Part shown: positions 8,134 to 13,697 of the stretch, piece after piece | How the letters are laid out: the number at the start of each line of letters is the position of its first letter | How positions within the stretch are numbered: the stretch's first letter is position 1 | Source of the DNA: Pseudomonadota bacterium | GTDB taxonomy: Bacteria; Desulfobacterota; Desulfobaccia; Desulfobaccales; 0-14-0-80-60-11 | Length of the DNA stretch: 14,772 bases | Reading direction: 5' to 3' | NCBI GenBank assembly: GCA_018897875.1 | Contig: JAHIKF010000404.1 | Location: 1-14,772 of the forward strand | The notes under the pieces: generated by a model | What the model was told of the DNA's origin: nothing | Database searches by the model: none | What the model saw: the letters and a program-made list of their open reading frames with translations, nothing else | Translations under genes and position numbers: made by a program

Positions 8134-8757
8134 TCACGGGTCAATCAGGCCTCGGAAGAAAATGTCCAAAATGGTGTCCGGATCTTCCGGGTAAGGATGA
8201 CGCTCTGGGGCGTCGAGCCAGAGAAGAAGAGAAGCATCGATAACGCTGTCGAGAGCTGCAGCCAGGTAATAGGGGTCGGCGATCTTCTTAAATCGTTTAT
8301 TTTTGATCCCGCGGTCAAAGACCGAGGCAAGCCTTTCCAGGAAGTTGTAATATCGTTTCCGCAACTCCTCATTCAGGCCCGCTTTGATGTTAAAGCTCAC
8401 CCCTCGGCTCTCAGCCAGAAACAGGCGCACGAAGGGCAGATTGCTGCGAAACCTTTCGCTTCTGGTCCGGACATAATTGCGCAGTTTTTCAATCTCGTCA
8501 TCCGGCGTCTCAATCGCCTGGATGAGCGCATCTTCGAACTTGTCGCATTGCTCCAGAACCAGGGCCCGGTAGAGGTCTTCCTTGTTCTGGAAGAACTTGT
8601 AAATTGTTCCAATGGCAAACTCAGCCTGCTCGGCGACCTCGTGCATGGAGACGTTGTGGTATCCCTTCTGCGAAAAAAGATCCAGCGCGGTGGCGAGCAT
8701 CTCTTGACGTTGCCGCAATTTCTCTCTTTCTCGCCTTGGGAGCTTCTTGTCTTCCAT
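8134..8757 (-). CDS. TetR-family transcriptional repressor of the efflux operon
   Basis: This is a 207-residue one-component regulator. The N-terminal TetR DNA-binding domain is clear: ATALDLFSQKGYHNVSMHEV, then AEQAEFAIGTIYKFFQNKED (helix-turn-helix about residues 36-56, with the signature TIYKFFQNKEDLY). The C-terminal ligand domain (about 70-207) is helical and not conserved enough to name a ligand. A GGAGG site lies 7 bases before the ATG. It is the first gene of the minus-strand operon with adaptor, pump and channel. The arrangement suggests a local repressor released by a pump substrate and also controlling its own expression through the promoter at 8810-8837. Confidence 0.95.
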   Translation of the reverse strand: MEDKKLPRREREKLRQRQEMLATALDLFSQKGYHNVSMHEVAEQAEFAIGTIYKFFQNKEDLYRALVLEQCDKFEDALIQAIETPDDEIEKLRNYVRTRSERFRSNLPFVRLFLAESRGVSFNIKAGLNEELRKRYYNFLERLASVFDRGIKNKRFKKIADPYYLAAALDSVIDASLLLWLDAPERHPYPEDPDTILDIFFRGLIDP

Positions 8758-8799
8758 TGTTTGACCTCCGGCGATGAATGCTTTGTTTATAAAATGAAT

Positions 8800-8837
8800 T
8801 TGCCGTCATATTTTAGAACTTGATGTCATATTGTCAA
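8800..8837 (-). promoter_or_regulatory. Promoter of the tetR-RND operon with paired direct-repeat operator
   Basis: Read on the minus strand, TTGACA (8837-8832), a 16-base spacer and TAAAAT (8815-8810) form a near-consensus sigma-70 promoter. It lies about 50 bases upstream of the tetR start. Two 13-base direct repeats, AATATGACATCAA (8832-8820) and AATATGACGGCAA (8812-8800), overlap the spacer and the start region. They are exactly 20 bp apart, so they sit on the same DNA face. Eleven of 13 positions agree. This fits an autoregulatory TetR operator, although most TetR proteins bind palindromes and these are direct repeats. Confidence 0.6.
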
Positions 8838-8838
8838 G

Positions 8839-9449
8839 AAAATTCAGCCGGAATTCCCGCCAGCCGGAAGGGCAGGTTCGCAGGTAATTCTCCCTTCAAA
8901 CAGGGAATGGCGCTTTAAAGGGGAGGAGAATAAAGATCGGTGGGGTGCGGCTGGGTCTGCGACTGGATCCCTGGAACTGATCGTCCGCCAGTCCTCCCGG
9001 GCAAAGGTGATGATCAGGGAAAGCCCGTCCACGGCATCGGGGGTTATACGCCAAACCCACCCAGAAAGAGCCGGTAACTGGGTTCCGCACCGCCCCTCTG
9101 CCAGAAACCCAAGGCGTTATACGATCATATCGTTAACTCATGAGAAACTATAGGAGTTACTGGTAATGGCCAGCTGTACGGGATAGATCCTGTTTTTTCT
9201 TTAGATCGTGGTGGGTTAATCACTACTTTTCTCTCTCATCTTTTCATCTGGCATATTCCCTGGCGGTGCTGGCCTGGAGTTCATAGCCTGCAAATCAATG
9301 CTATCCGGTAGCTGATGGTCGGGGGTGCTTGAAGTCCAGAAAAACCCTGATGTTTCACATATGTTTGTGCTATCATTCCCTCTTGTCAGGCTCTTTTTTG
9401 TAAGATTGGGAAAATTTAATACACGCGGTATTTTTTCCAACCATAAATC
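8839..9449. other. Gene-free intergenic stretch between divergent operons
   Basis: This region of about 610 bases separates the tetR promoter from the histidine-kinase gene. Short open frames on both strands (for example minus 8844-9032) show no recognisable domain, no good ribosome site and no support from context. The left half (8845-9115) is GC-rich and could be an eroded coding remnant, but I cannot identify it. The right half (9140-9449) is AT-richer and should carry the kinase promoter, which I could not place with confidence. The one structured element is the near-palindrome at 9116-9137, listed separately. Confidence 0.4.
9116..9137. repeat. Near-perfect palindrome, possible operator
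   Basis: GTTATACGAT (9116-9125), CAT, ATCGTTAAC (9129-9137): the inner arms ACGAT/ATCGT are exact, and the outer GTTA/TAAC pair continues after one unpaired base. It lies about 330 bases upstream of the histidine-kinase gene in the divergent intergenic region. The shape fits a dimeric repressor or response-regulator site. Nothing ties it to a specific protein. Confidence 0.3.
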
Positions 9450-9461
9450 ATGGCTAAGTAA

Positions 9462-10775
9462 ATGGGAAAAAAGATTCTTCTCGCCTGGAGTTTCCTGCTC
9501 ATCGCCATGATGACGGTAGGCTATTTATTTTTCTATCAGGAGAAATACCGGCTCGCGCTGGATGAGATCGTCCGGGTACAGGAGACCTTGTCCCTTATTT
9601 ATGATGCCCAAAGCAATCTCTCCGACGCGGAAGCGATAGTCCGAGGATATGTTTTGGACGGGGATGAAGGGCAATTGCAGATTTTTGGGAAAGCCCTCAA
9701 GGACCTGGACCATGCTTTGGACCGACTGAACCGGGTGACCGCCAATGAGCCGGAACCCCAACGCCTGCTGGGGGAATTGACCCTCCTCATCGGACGGAGG
9801 CAGGCCCTTCTCCAGGTATCCATCGACCTACGGCGTCTGAAAGGCTCTGAGGTGCCGGAGCACGTGGTCGTGACCAGAGAAGGGACCAAAGTTCAGAACC
9901 AGATTCGCCAGCTTTTCGACCAGATGGAAGATTATGCCAATAAAATGCTGGAGCCGGACTGGCCAAAGGAAAAAGACCGGATTCAAACCCGGGTTTTGGC
10001 TCTCTACCTGGTGACCTTCGGCAGCTTGTCCCTTTTGCTCCTGCCCTTGTATTTCCTCAACCGGGAGATTAACCAACGCAAGCAAGCGGAAGAAAAAGTA
10101 GTGGCTTATCAAGAAGACCTCCGTTCCTACGCCTCCCAGCTATCCCTGGCGGAAGAGCGCGAGCGTCACCGTATCGGCGCCCATCTTCACGACCATATCG
10201 GCCAGGCTCTGGCCCTGGCCAACATTAAACTGGGAGAATTGCTGGACCCTCCGATTCCCGCAACCGGTTCCAAGCCGGATCGGCTGATAGAGATTCGCCG
10301 GCTGTTGGAGCAGGCCATTCACGAAACCCAATCCTTGACGTTTACCATCAGTTCCCCTATCCTGCACGAAATCGGCCTGGAAGCGGCGCTGGCGTGGCTC
10401 ACGGAAAATTCCCCGGGGGAATCGGGCCTGGCGGCGTTCTTCGAAAGCGATGACCAGCCCAAGCCGGTGGCGGAAGAGGTGGGCCTTCTCCTCTACCAGA
10501 TAGTAGCCGAATTGCTGGCCAATGTGGTAAAACATGCCCAGGCGCAGCACGTGAAGGTATCCCTGTGGCGGGAGTCGGACCGGTTGCAGGTGGCGGTGGA
10601 AGATGACGGAGTGGGATTCGAGGTCGGGGACATCGGCTCCCGCTGGCAAGAGGCCAAGAGCTACGGCCTTTTCAGCATTCGAGAGCGGCTGGCCCCCTTC
10701 GGGGGCTCGATGACCGTGGACTCCAAACCCGGCGAGGGGACCCAGGTGACCGTTTCGGTGCCGCTGGAAACCTGA
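9462..10775 (+). CDS. Membrane sensor histidine kinase (NarX/DegS-type, HisKA_3)
   Basis: This is the sensor kinase of a two-component pair, with 437 residues. TM1 is at about 4-24. A helical periplasmic sensor runs from about 25 to 178 and resembles CHASE3 four-helix sensors (ETLSLIYDAQSNLSDAEAIV, then RGYVLDGDEGQL). TM2 is at about 179-198, followed by a short coiled linker (REINQRKQAEEKVVAYQEDL). The HisKA_3 dimerisation helix has RERHRIGAHLHDHIGQALAL, with His243 as the likely phospho-acceptor. The HATPase domain shows the N box (Asn354 in AELLANVVKHA), DDGVGF (381-386) and YGLFSIRERL (401-410). The ribosome site is weak. A three-codon open frame ATG GCT AAG TAA (9450-9461) ends directly against the start ATG. 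The response regulator follows 21 bases downstream. The signal is unknown. Confidence 0.93.
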   Translation: MGKKILLAWSFLLIAMMTVGYLFFYQEKYRLALDEIVRVQETLSLIYDAQSNLSDAEAIVRGYVLDGDEGQLQIFGKALKDLDHALDRLNRVTANEPEPQRLLGELTLLIGRRQALLQVSIDLRRLKGSEVPEHVVVTREGTKVQNQIRQLFDQMEDYANKMLEPDWPKEKDRIQTRVLALYLVTFGSLSLLLLPLYFLNREINQRKQAEEKVVAYQEDLRSYASQLSLAEERERHRIGAHLHDHIGQALALANIKLGELLDPPIPATGSKPDRLIEIRRLLEQAIHETQSLTFTISSPILHEIGLEAALAWLTENSPGESGLAAFFESDDQPKPVAEEVGLLLYQIVAELLANVVKHAQAQHVKVSLWRESDRLQVAVEDDGVGFEVGDIGSRWQEAKSYGLFSIRERLAPFGGSMTVDSKPGEGTQVTVSVPLET

Positions 10776-10796
10776 CCCCCGCCTCTGTGAGGCTTC

Positions 10797-11441
10797 ATGA
10801 AGATCAAAGTCCTGCTGGCCGATGACCACCAGATTATGCGGGATGGCCTGGCGTCTTTGCTGGAAAAGCACCCTGACCTGGAAGTGGTCGCTCAGGCCGG
10901 AGAAGGCCGGGCCGCGGTGTCCCTGGCCCGGGAGTTCCACCCCGACGTGGTCATCATGGACATCGCCATGCCCGGTTTGAACGGCATCGAGGCCACGCGG
11001 CAGATCGTCGCCGCGGCGCCCGGGGTCAAGGTCATCGCCTTGTCGGTCCACGCCGAAGGCCCCTTTGTGGCCGGCATGTTGCAGGCCGGGGCCTCGGGCT
11101 ACCTTCTGAAACACAGCGCCGCCGAGGAACTGGTGCGGGCCATCCGCCTGGTGGTCCAGGGCCAGACTTACCTGAGCCCCCAGATCACCGGCCAGGTGGT
11201 GGAGGGTTACATGGGCAAGCGCTCCCCAGCCGGGGCCTCGGTCTTTACGGTGCTCAGCCCCAGGGAGCGGGAAGTCCTGCAGCTTTACGCCGAGGGCAAG
11301 ATCACCCGGCAGATCGCCGCCCTGTTGAACATCAGCCCCAAGACCGTGGAGTTTCACCGCCGCCAGATCATGGACAAGACGGGAAGCGCCAGTTTTGCCG
11401 ACCTCGTCAAGTATGCCATCCGGGAAGGGCTGGCCACCTGA
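10797..11441 (+). CDS. NarL/LuxR-family response regulator
   Basis: This is the transcription factor partner of the preceding kinase, with 214 residues. The receiver domain (1-120) carries the acidic pair Asp9-Asp10, the phospho-acceptor Asp55 in VVIMDIAMPG, Ser83 in the switch position (VIALSVHA) and Lys105 (GYLLKHSAAEE). The C-terminal GerE/LuxR helix-turn-helix is at about 152-208: TVLSPREREVLQLYAEGK, ITRQIAALLNISPKTVEFH, then RRQIMDKTG. A GAGG motif lies only 4 bases before the ATG, and the kinase stop is 21 bases upstream, so the two are co-transcribed. The targets are not visible. The palindromes at 11598-11626 and 9116-9137 are nearby candidates only by position. Confidence 0.95.
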   Translation: MKIKVLLADDHQIMRDGLASLLEKHPDLEVVAQAGEGRAAVSLAREFHPDVVIMDIAMPGLNGIEATRQIVAAAPGVKVIALSVHAEGPFVAGMLQAGASGYLLKHSAAEELVRAIRLVVQGQTYLSPQITGQVVEGYMGKRSPAGASVFTVLSPREREVLQLYAEGKITRQIAALLNISPKTVEFHRRQIMDKTGSASFADLVKYAIREGLAT

Positions 11442-11490
11442 TAGTGAGGCGTTCCACAATCAGTGCGGTATTAAGGACCAAGAATGAGCA

Positions 11491-11576
11491 CCCCCCCTTT
11501 TCTAAAGGGGGCAGGGGGGATTATAAATAACTCCCTGATAATCCCCCTAAATCCCCCTTTAACCAAGGGGGACTTT
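11491..11576. repeat. Paired C/G-run hairpin repeats (left pair)
   Basis: Two related units lie in opposite orientation. The first, 11491-11526, has C-run, CTTTT, AAAG and G-runs, ending GGGGGGATTATAA. The second, 11540-11576, begins AATCCCCCTAAATCCCCC and ends AAGGGGGACTTT. Each unit can fold into a CCCCCTTT/AAAGGGGG hairpin. The same two unit types recur at 13495-13590 in the reverse order. They are dispersed-repeat (MITE- or REP-like) sequences. The first pair may also attenuate read-through from the two-component operon. Confidence 0.65.
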
Positions 11577-11597
11577 AAAAAGGTTTTCGGAAAATCA

Positions 11598-11626
11598 CCG
11601 TAATATATTTGTCATATAAATTACGG
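11598..11626. promoter_or_regulatory. 29-base near-palindrome, possible operator or hairpin
   Basis: CCGTAAT (11598-11604) pairs exactly with ATTACGG (11620-11626). The inner bases continue the symmetry with two mismatches per half, around a TTGTCAT-type centre. It lies between the two-component operon and the riboswitch leader. AT-rich long palindromes of this type often bind dimeric regulators, so control of the downstream transcript by the adjacent response regulator is possible, but there is no direct evidence. Confidence 0.35.
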
Positions 11627-11867
11627 AACATAACACCAGGCCTGAGCCTCCCGCGCCCGCCCCTTCAACCTCACCAATTCCTGGGTCAAAAACCAGGATT
11701 TGGCGCAAGAAAAACCAGTTTACTCCCAGTTTGTTAATTAACTTAAAAATCTAATAATAATGTTTCCAAGAAAGTTAATCTTTATGAAAGCGGTTGTTTA
11801 TCGCTTAGGCATGGGTTCCGGGAGGTGCTAAGCCGCAAGTAAGCAGGGTTCTGTGAAATTGCCGGTC

Positions 11868-11950
11868 TGCAGCTAAAGCCAAACCCGCCGTAAGGCGGGG
11901 ACGGAAAGCCACGGGTCTCAGGAGAATATAGAGATAGCCGGGTTGCCTGG
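11868..11950 (+). ncRNA. GEMM-I cyclic-dinucleotide (c-di-GMP class I) riboswitch aptamer
   Basis: The leader matches the GEMM-I aptamer. A junction segment AAAGCCAAAC is followed by the P2 hairpin CCCGCC-GTAA-GGCGGG (11884-11899), which has a GNRA tetraloop. Then come the conserved GGGACGGAAAGCCACGGG block (11898-11915), a P3 arm GTCTC/GAGAT (11915-11935), and the 3' signature GATAGCCGGGTTGCC (11933-11947). Aligned from memory to the Vibrio Vc2 aptamer, the ligand-contacting G20 is G11878 and A47 is A11905. The G21-C46 pair is replaced by C11879-G11904, a compensatory swap. G20 favours c-di-GMP over cyclic AMP-GMP. The 3' strand overlaps an intrinsic terminator, and the secreted-protein gene starts 195 bases downstream. 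Confidence 0.87.
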
Positions 11951-11974
11951 TAACAAAGGCAGCCCGGTTTTTTT
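11938..11974 (+). terminator. Riboswitch expression-platform intrinsic terminator
   Basis: CCGGGTTGCCT (11938-11948) pairs with AGGCAGCCCGG (11957-11967) over 11 bp with one G-U pair and an 8-base loop, followed by seven Ts (11968-11974). Its left arm is the 3' end of the aptamer. Folding of the ligand-bound aptamer should therefore block the terminator and let transcription continue. The predicted behaviour is an ON switch, inferred from the overlap only. Confidence 0.8.
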
Positions 11975-12145
11975 GTGGGGAATCAATTTTTGCCGGCCAG
12001 GAGGTAACGGTAGAAGTTTTAGAGGCCGGCGGCCAGCGCCAACGGGCCGCCGCCGCAATAAGCCGGGAAGAACCGCAGACGGCCTGCCGGGCGGTAAAAA
12101 ACATTAACCCCCTCAAAATGCATAAAAAACTTGGAGGAAAATGCA

Positions 12146-13333
12146 ATGAAGAAAAGTTTGATTCTGATTACCTGCATGGCCCTGATCCTGGGTCTGGCGG
12201 GTGTGGCCGCGGCGAAATCTATTGATTATGTGGCTACCGAAATCAGTCCGGAGGCTATTTTTAATGGGCAATCGGGTAATTTTCGGCTGATAGGTAGTGT
12301 GCCCTGGAGCAGTCCAATCACTTTCAACCTTACCTTTAAGATTGGCACCAACGGAGGAACCACTACTTATCCCAGGGAAGTCACTTTTGGGGTCGTCAAT
12401 TCCAATGGTGATCCATTGGTTTATTTCGGTGGAGGTACAAAGACTTCTTTCGTGGCAAACTTTGCTCAATACTCAGACACTTTCACAACCCAGGTAAAGA
12501 TAATTCCACCCGCTGTTGATGGGGCCTACCACGTCAAAATTGCTCCGACAGCTGGAACTGGCGGGAACAAAGGATTGGAACCTGGCGGCGGGATTTTGGT
12601 TCACTTTAGAGTTTTTACCCCTTCCTCTGGTGGTGATTGTAACCCGGCTGAGACTTCACTTTCATTAACTCCTGTCCAGGCCTGCGTGGTTTACCACGCC
12701 ACCTTGACGACCTTTACGGCTACCCTCACTGAGAAGGATGCGCCGGATACGCCTTTGGTAGGCAAAACCATTGATTTTATGGTCGATACTGGCGAGGTTT
12801 TTCATGTATCTACCGATGCTGACGGGAAGGCAACTTTCAATTATAATCCCAGCGCCCTCCCGGTGGGTGATCATACTGTGTACGCCAACTTCTTGGGAGA
12901 AGGCTGCGCTTATCAAGCTATTGACGCTTCCGCCACCCTGGGAGTGACATATGATTTTCAGGGCTTCCTGCCGCCGGTAAAAATCGAGGGCGCCGGTGTT
13001 GGCCTGTTCGCCGGCAAAGTCATCCCGGTGAAAATCAGGATCGCCGATGCCTTTGGGAATCCGGTGCCTGATGCTAAGGCTTATGTCTTCTTTAGCCTAA
13101 CCTCCGCCAGTGTCCCGGAAGCTCCGGCCGAGCCCATAGCTAATACCAATGCCGATTCCGGCAACCTCATGCGCTACGACCCGCTGGCGGACCAATACAT
13201 CTTCAACTGGGATACTTCCAAGGTGGCTAACGGGGGCCACAACATTCGGATTTATTTGGGAGAGGGAGGCGCTTGTGCCGGTGCTCGCCTTGCGACCGTA
13301 ACTATCCAGAAGAGCGGCGGCGGGAAGAAGTAA
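12146..13333 (+). CDS. Secreted Ig-like / PxKF-domain protein under riboswitch control
   Basis: A 395-residue exported protein of unknown exact function. The Sec signal peptide is clear (MKKSLILITCMALILGLAGV, then AAA, cleavage near residue 23). Residues 24-160 form an unassigned beta-rich domain. Residues about 168-268 resemble a bacterial Ig-like (Big) domain (LTEKDAPDTPLVGKTIDFMV, TDADGKATFNYNPSALPVG, DHTVYANFLG). Residues 268-392 match the PxKF type: YDFQGFLPPV, then AGKVIPVKIRIADAFGNPV. Mature Cys165, Cys180, Cys254 and Cys377 could form two disulfides. ATG at 12146 has GGAGG 8 bases upstream; the TTG start at 12131 overlaps that site and is rejected. There is no anchor at the C-terminus (ends SGGGKK), so it may be free, or attached to the surface in a way I cannot see. 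The leader riboswitch suggests a role in adhesion, matrix or a surface lifestyle switch; that is inference. Confidence 0.85.
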   Translation: MKKSLILITCMALILGLAGVAAAKSIDYVATEISPEAIFNGQSGNFRLIGSVPWSSPITFNLTFKIGTNGGTTTYPREVTFGVVNSNGDPLVYFGGGTKTSFVANFAQYSDTFTTQVKIIPPAVDGAYHVKIAPTAGTGGNKGLEPGGGILVHFRVFTPSSGGDCNPAETSLSLTPVQACVVYHATLTTFTATLTEKDAPDTPLVGKTIDFMVDTGEVFHVSTDADGKATFNYNPSALPVGDHTVYANFLGEGCAYQAIDASATLGVTYDFQGFLPPVKIEGAGVGLFAGKVIPVKIRIADAFGNPVPDAKAYVFFSLTSASVPEAPAEPIANTNADSGNLMRYDPLADQYIFNWDTSKVANGGHNIRIYLGEGGACAGARLATVTIQKSGGGKK

Positions 13334-13363
13334 GGCATTCAGCCAAGTCGTTGTAAATTCATG

Positions 13364-13394
13364 CAGGGCGGGCCCTGGCCCGCCCTGTTTTTTT
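13364..13394 (+). terminator. Intrinsic terminator of the secreted-protein gene
   Basis: CAGGGCGGGC (13364-13373), loop CCTG, GCCCGCCCTG (13378-13387) is a perfect 10-bp GC-rich stem followed by seven Ts (13388-13394). It begins 30 bases after the stop codon. It closes the riboswitch-controlled transcription unit, which therefore has one gene. Confidence 0.92.
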
Positions 13395-13494
13395 CTCGTC
13401 CCAAATTGAACCTGGGAGGACTGCAGGGTTCCCCAGCTCATCTTGTGAGCCTGGTTATAGCGTTTGCCATAAATTCCATCCGTTTGGAGGTTCT

Positions 13495-13590
13495 TAAATC
13501 CCCCTAAATCCCCCCTTTTCAAAGGGGGATTTTAACAGCAATTCCTTGTAGTTCCCCCCCTTTTTTAAAAGGGGGCAGGGGGGATTATAA
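13495..13590. repeat. Paired C/G-run hairpin repeats (right pair, mirrored order)
   Basis: Unit one (13495-13534) begins TAAATCCCCCTAAATCCCCC and closes with CAAAGGGGGATTTTAA. Unit two (13554-13590) has a C-run, TTTTTTAAAAGGGGGCAGGG and ends GGATTATAA. These are the same two unit types as at 11491-11576 but in reversed order, so the riboswitch and gene lie between mirrored repeat pairs. The 13334-13697 gap otherwise holds two terminators and no gene that I can support. Confidence 0.65.
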
Positions 13591-13632
13591 GGCTTCCGTT
13601 AACGGAAAGAACTTTTGGCAATGGCTATAACT

Positions 13633-13668
13633 AAAAAGCGGGCCCCCGGAATATCCGGGGGCCCGCTT
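13633..13668 (-). terminator. Intrinsic terminator of the papain-like protease gene
   Basis: A perfect 15-bp stem, AAGCGGGCCCCCGGA (13636-13650), loop ATA, and its complement (13654-13668), is followed on the minus strand by TTTTT (13637-13633). It lies 29 bases beyond the protease stop codon. On the plus strand there is no T-run, so it serves the minus-strand gene. Confidence 0.9.
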
Positions 13669-13697
13669 ACTTTAAGCGCCAACTCTTTATGGGCCGA

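Larger units (their letters stand above)
11442..11867. other. Gene-free leader and intergenic region upstream of the riboswitch
   Basis: About 430 bases without a supported gene. It holds the first hairpin-repeat pair (11491-11576), a 29-base near-palindrome (11598-11626), a weak hairpin with arms CCTGG/CCAGG around 11676-11700, and an AT-rich patch at 11731-11765. That patch (TTGTTA at 11731, TAATAA near 11752) is where I would expect the promoter of the riboswitch transcript, although the spacing (15) is short. No sigma-54 type GG/GC site was seen. Confidence 0.4.

Noticed and set aside
8844..9090. Two short minus-strand open frames upstream of tetR
   Set aside because: They overlap each other, lack ribosome sites and match no family I recognise.
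9360..9461. Sigma-70 promoter for the histidine kinase (TTGTCA near 9383)
   Set aside because: No -10 element at acceptable spacing could be found.
10140..11459. 439-codon minus-strand open frame across the kinase and response-regulator genes
   Set aside because: It is antisense to two well-supported genes and has the same low-complexity His/Gly/Gln composition.
11980..12118. Plus-strand frame reading FAGQEVTVEVLEAGGQ between the terminator and the secreted-protein gene
   Set aside because: It has protein-like composition but no start codon with a ribosome site, and it runs out of frame into the next gene. It may be a coding remnant, but I cannot support it.
11805..12146. 113-codon minus-strand open frame over the riboswitch
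   Set aside because: It covers the aptamer, the terminator and the leader of the next gene. The RNA structure explains the sequence better.
11491..13590. CRISPR-like array from the C/G-run repeats
   Set aside because: There are only two copies at each end, in mixed orientation, with no regular spacers and no cas genes.
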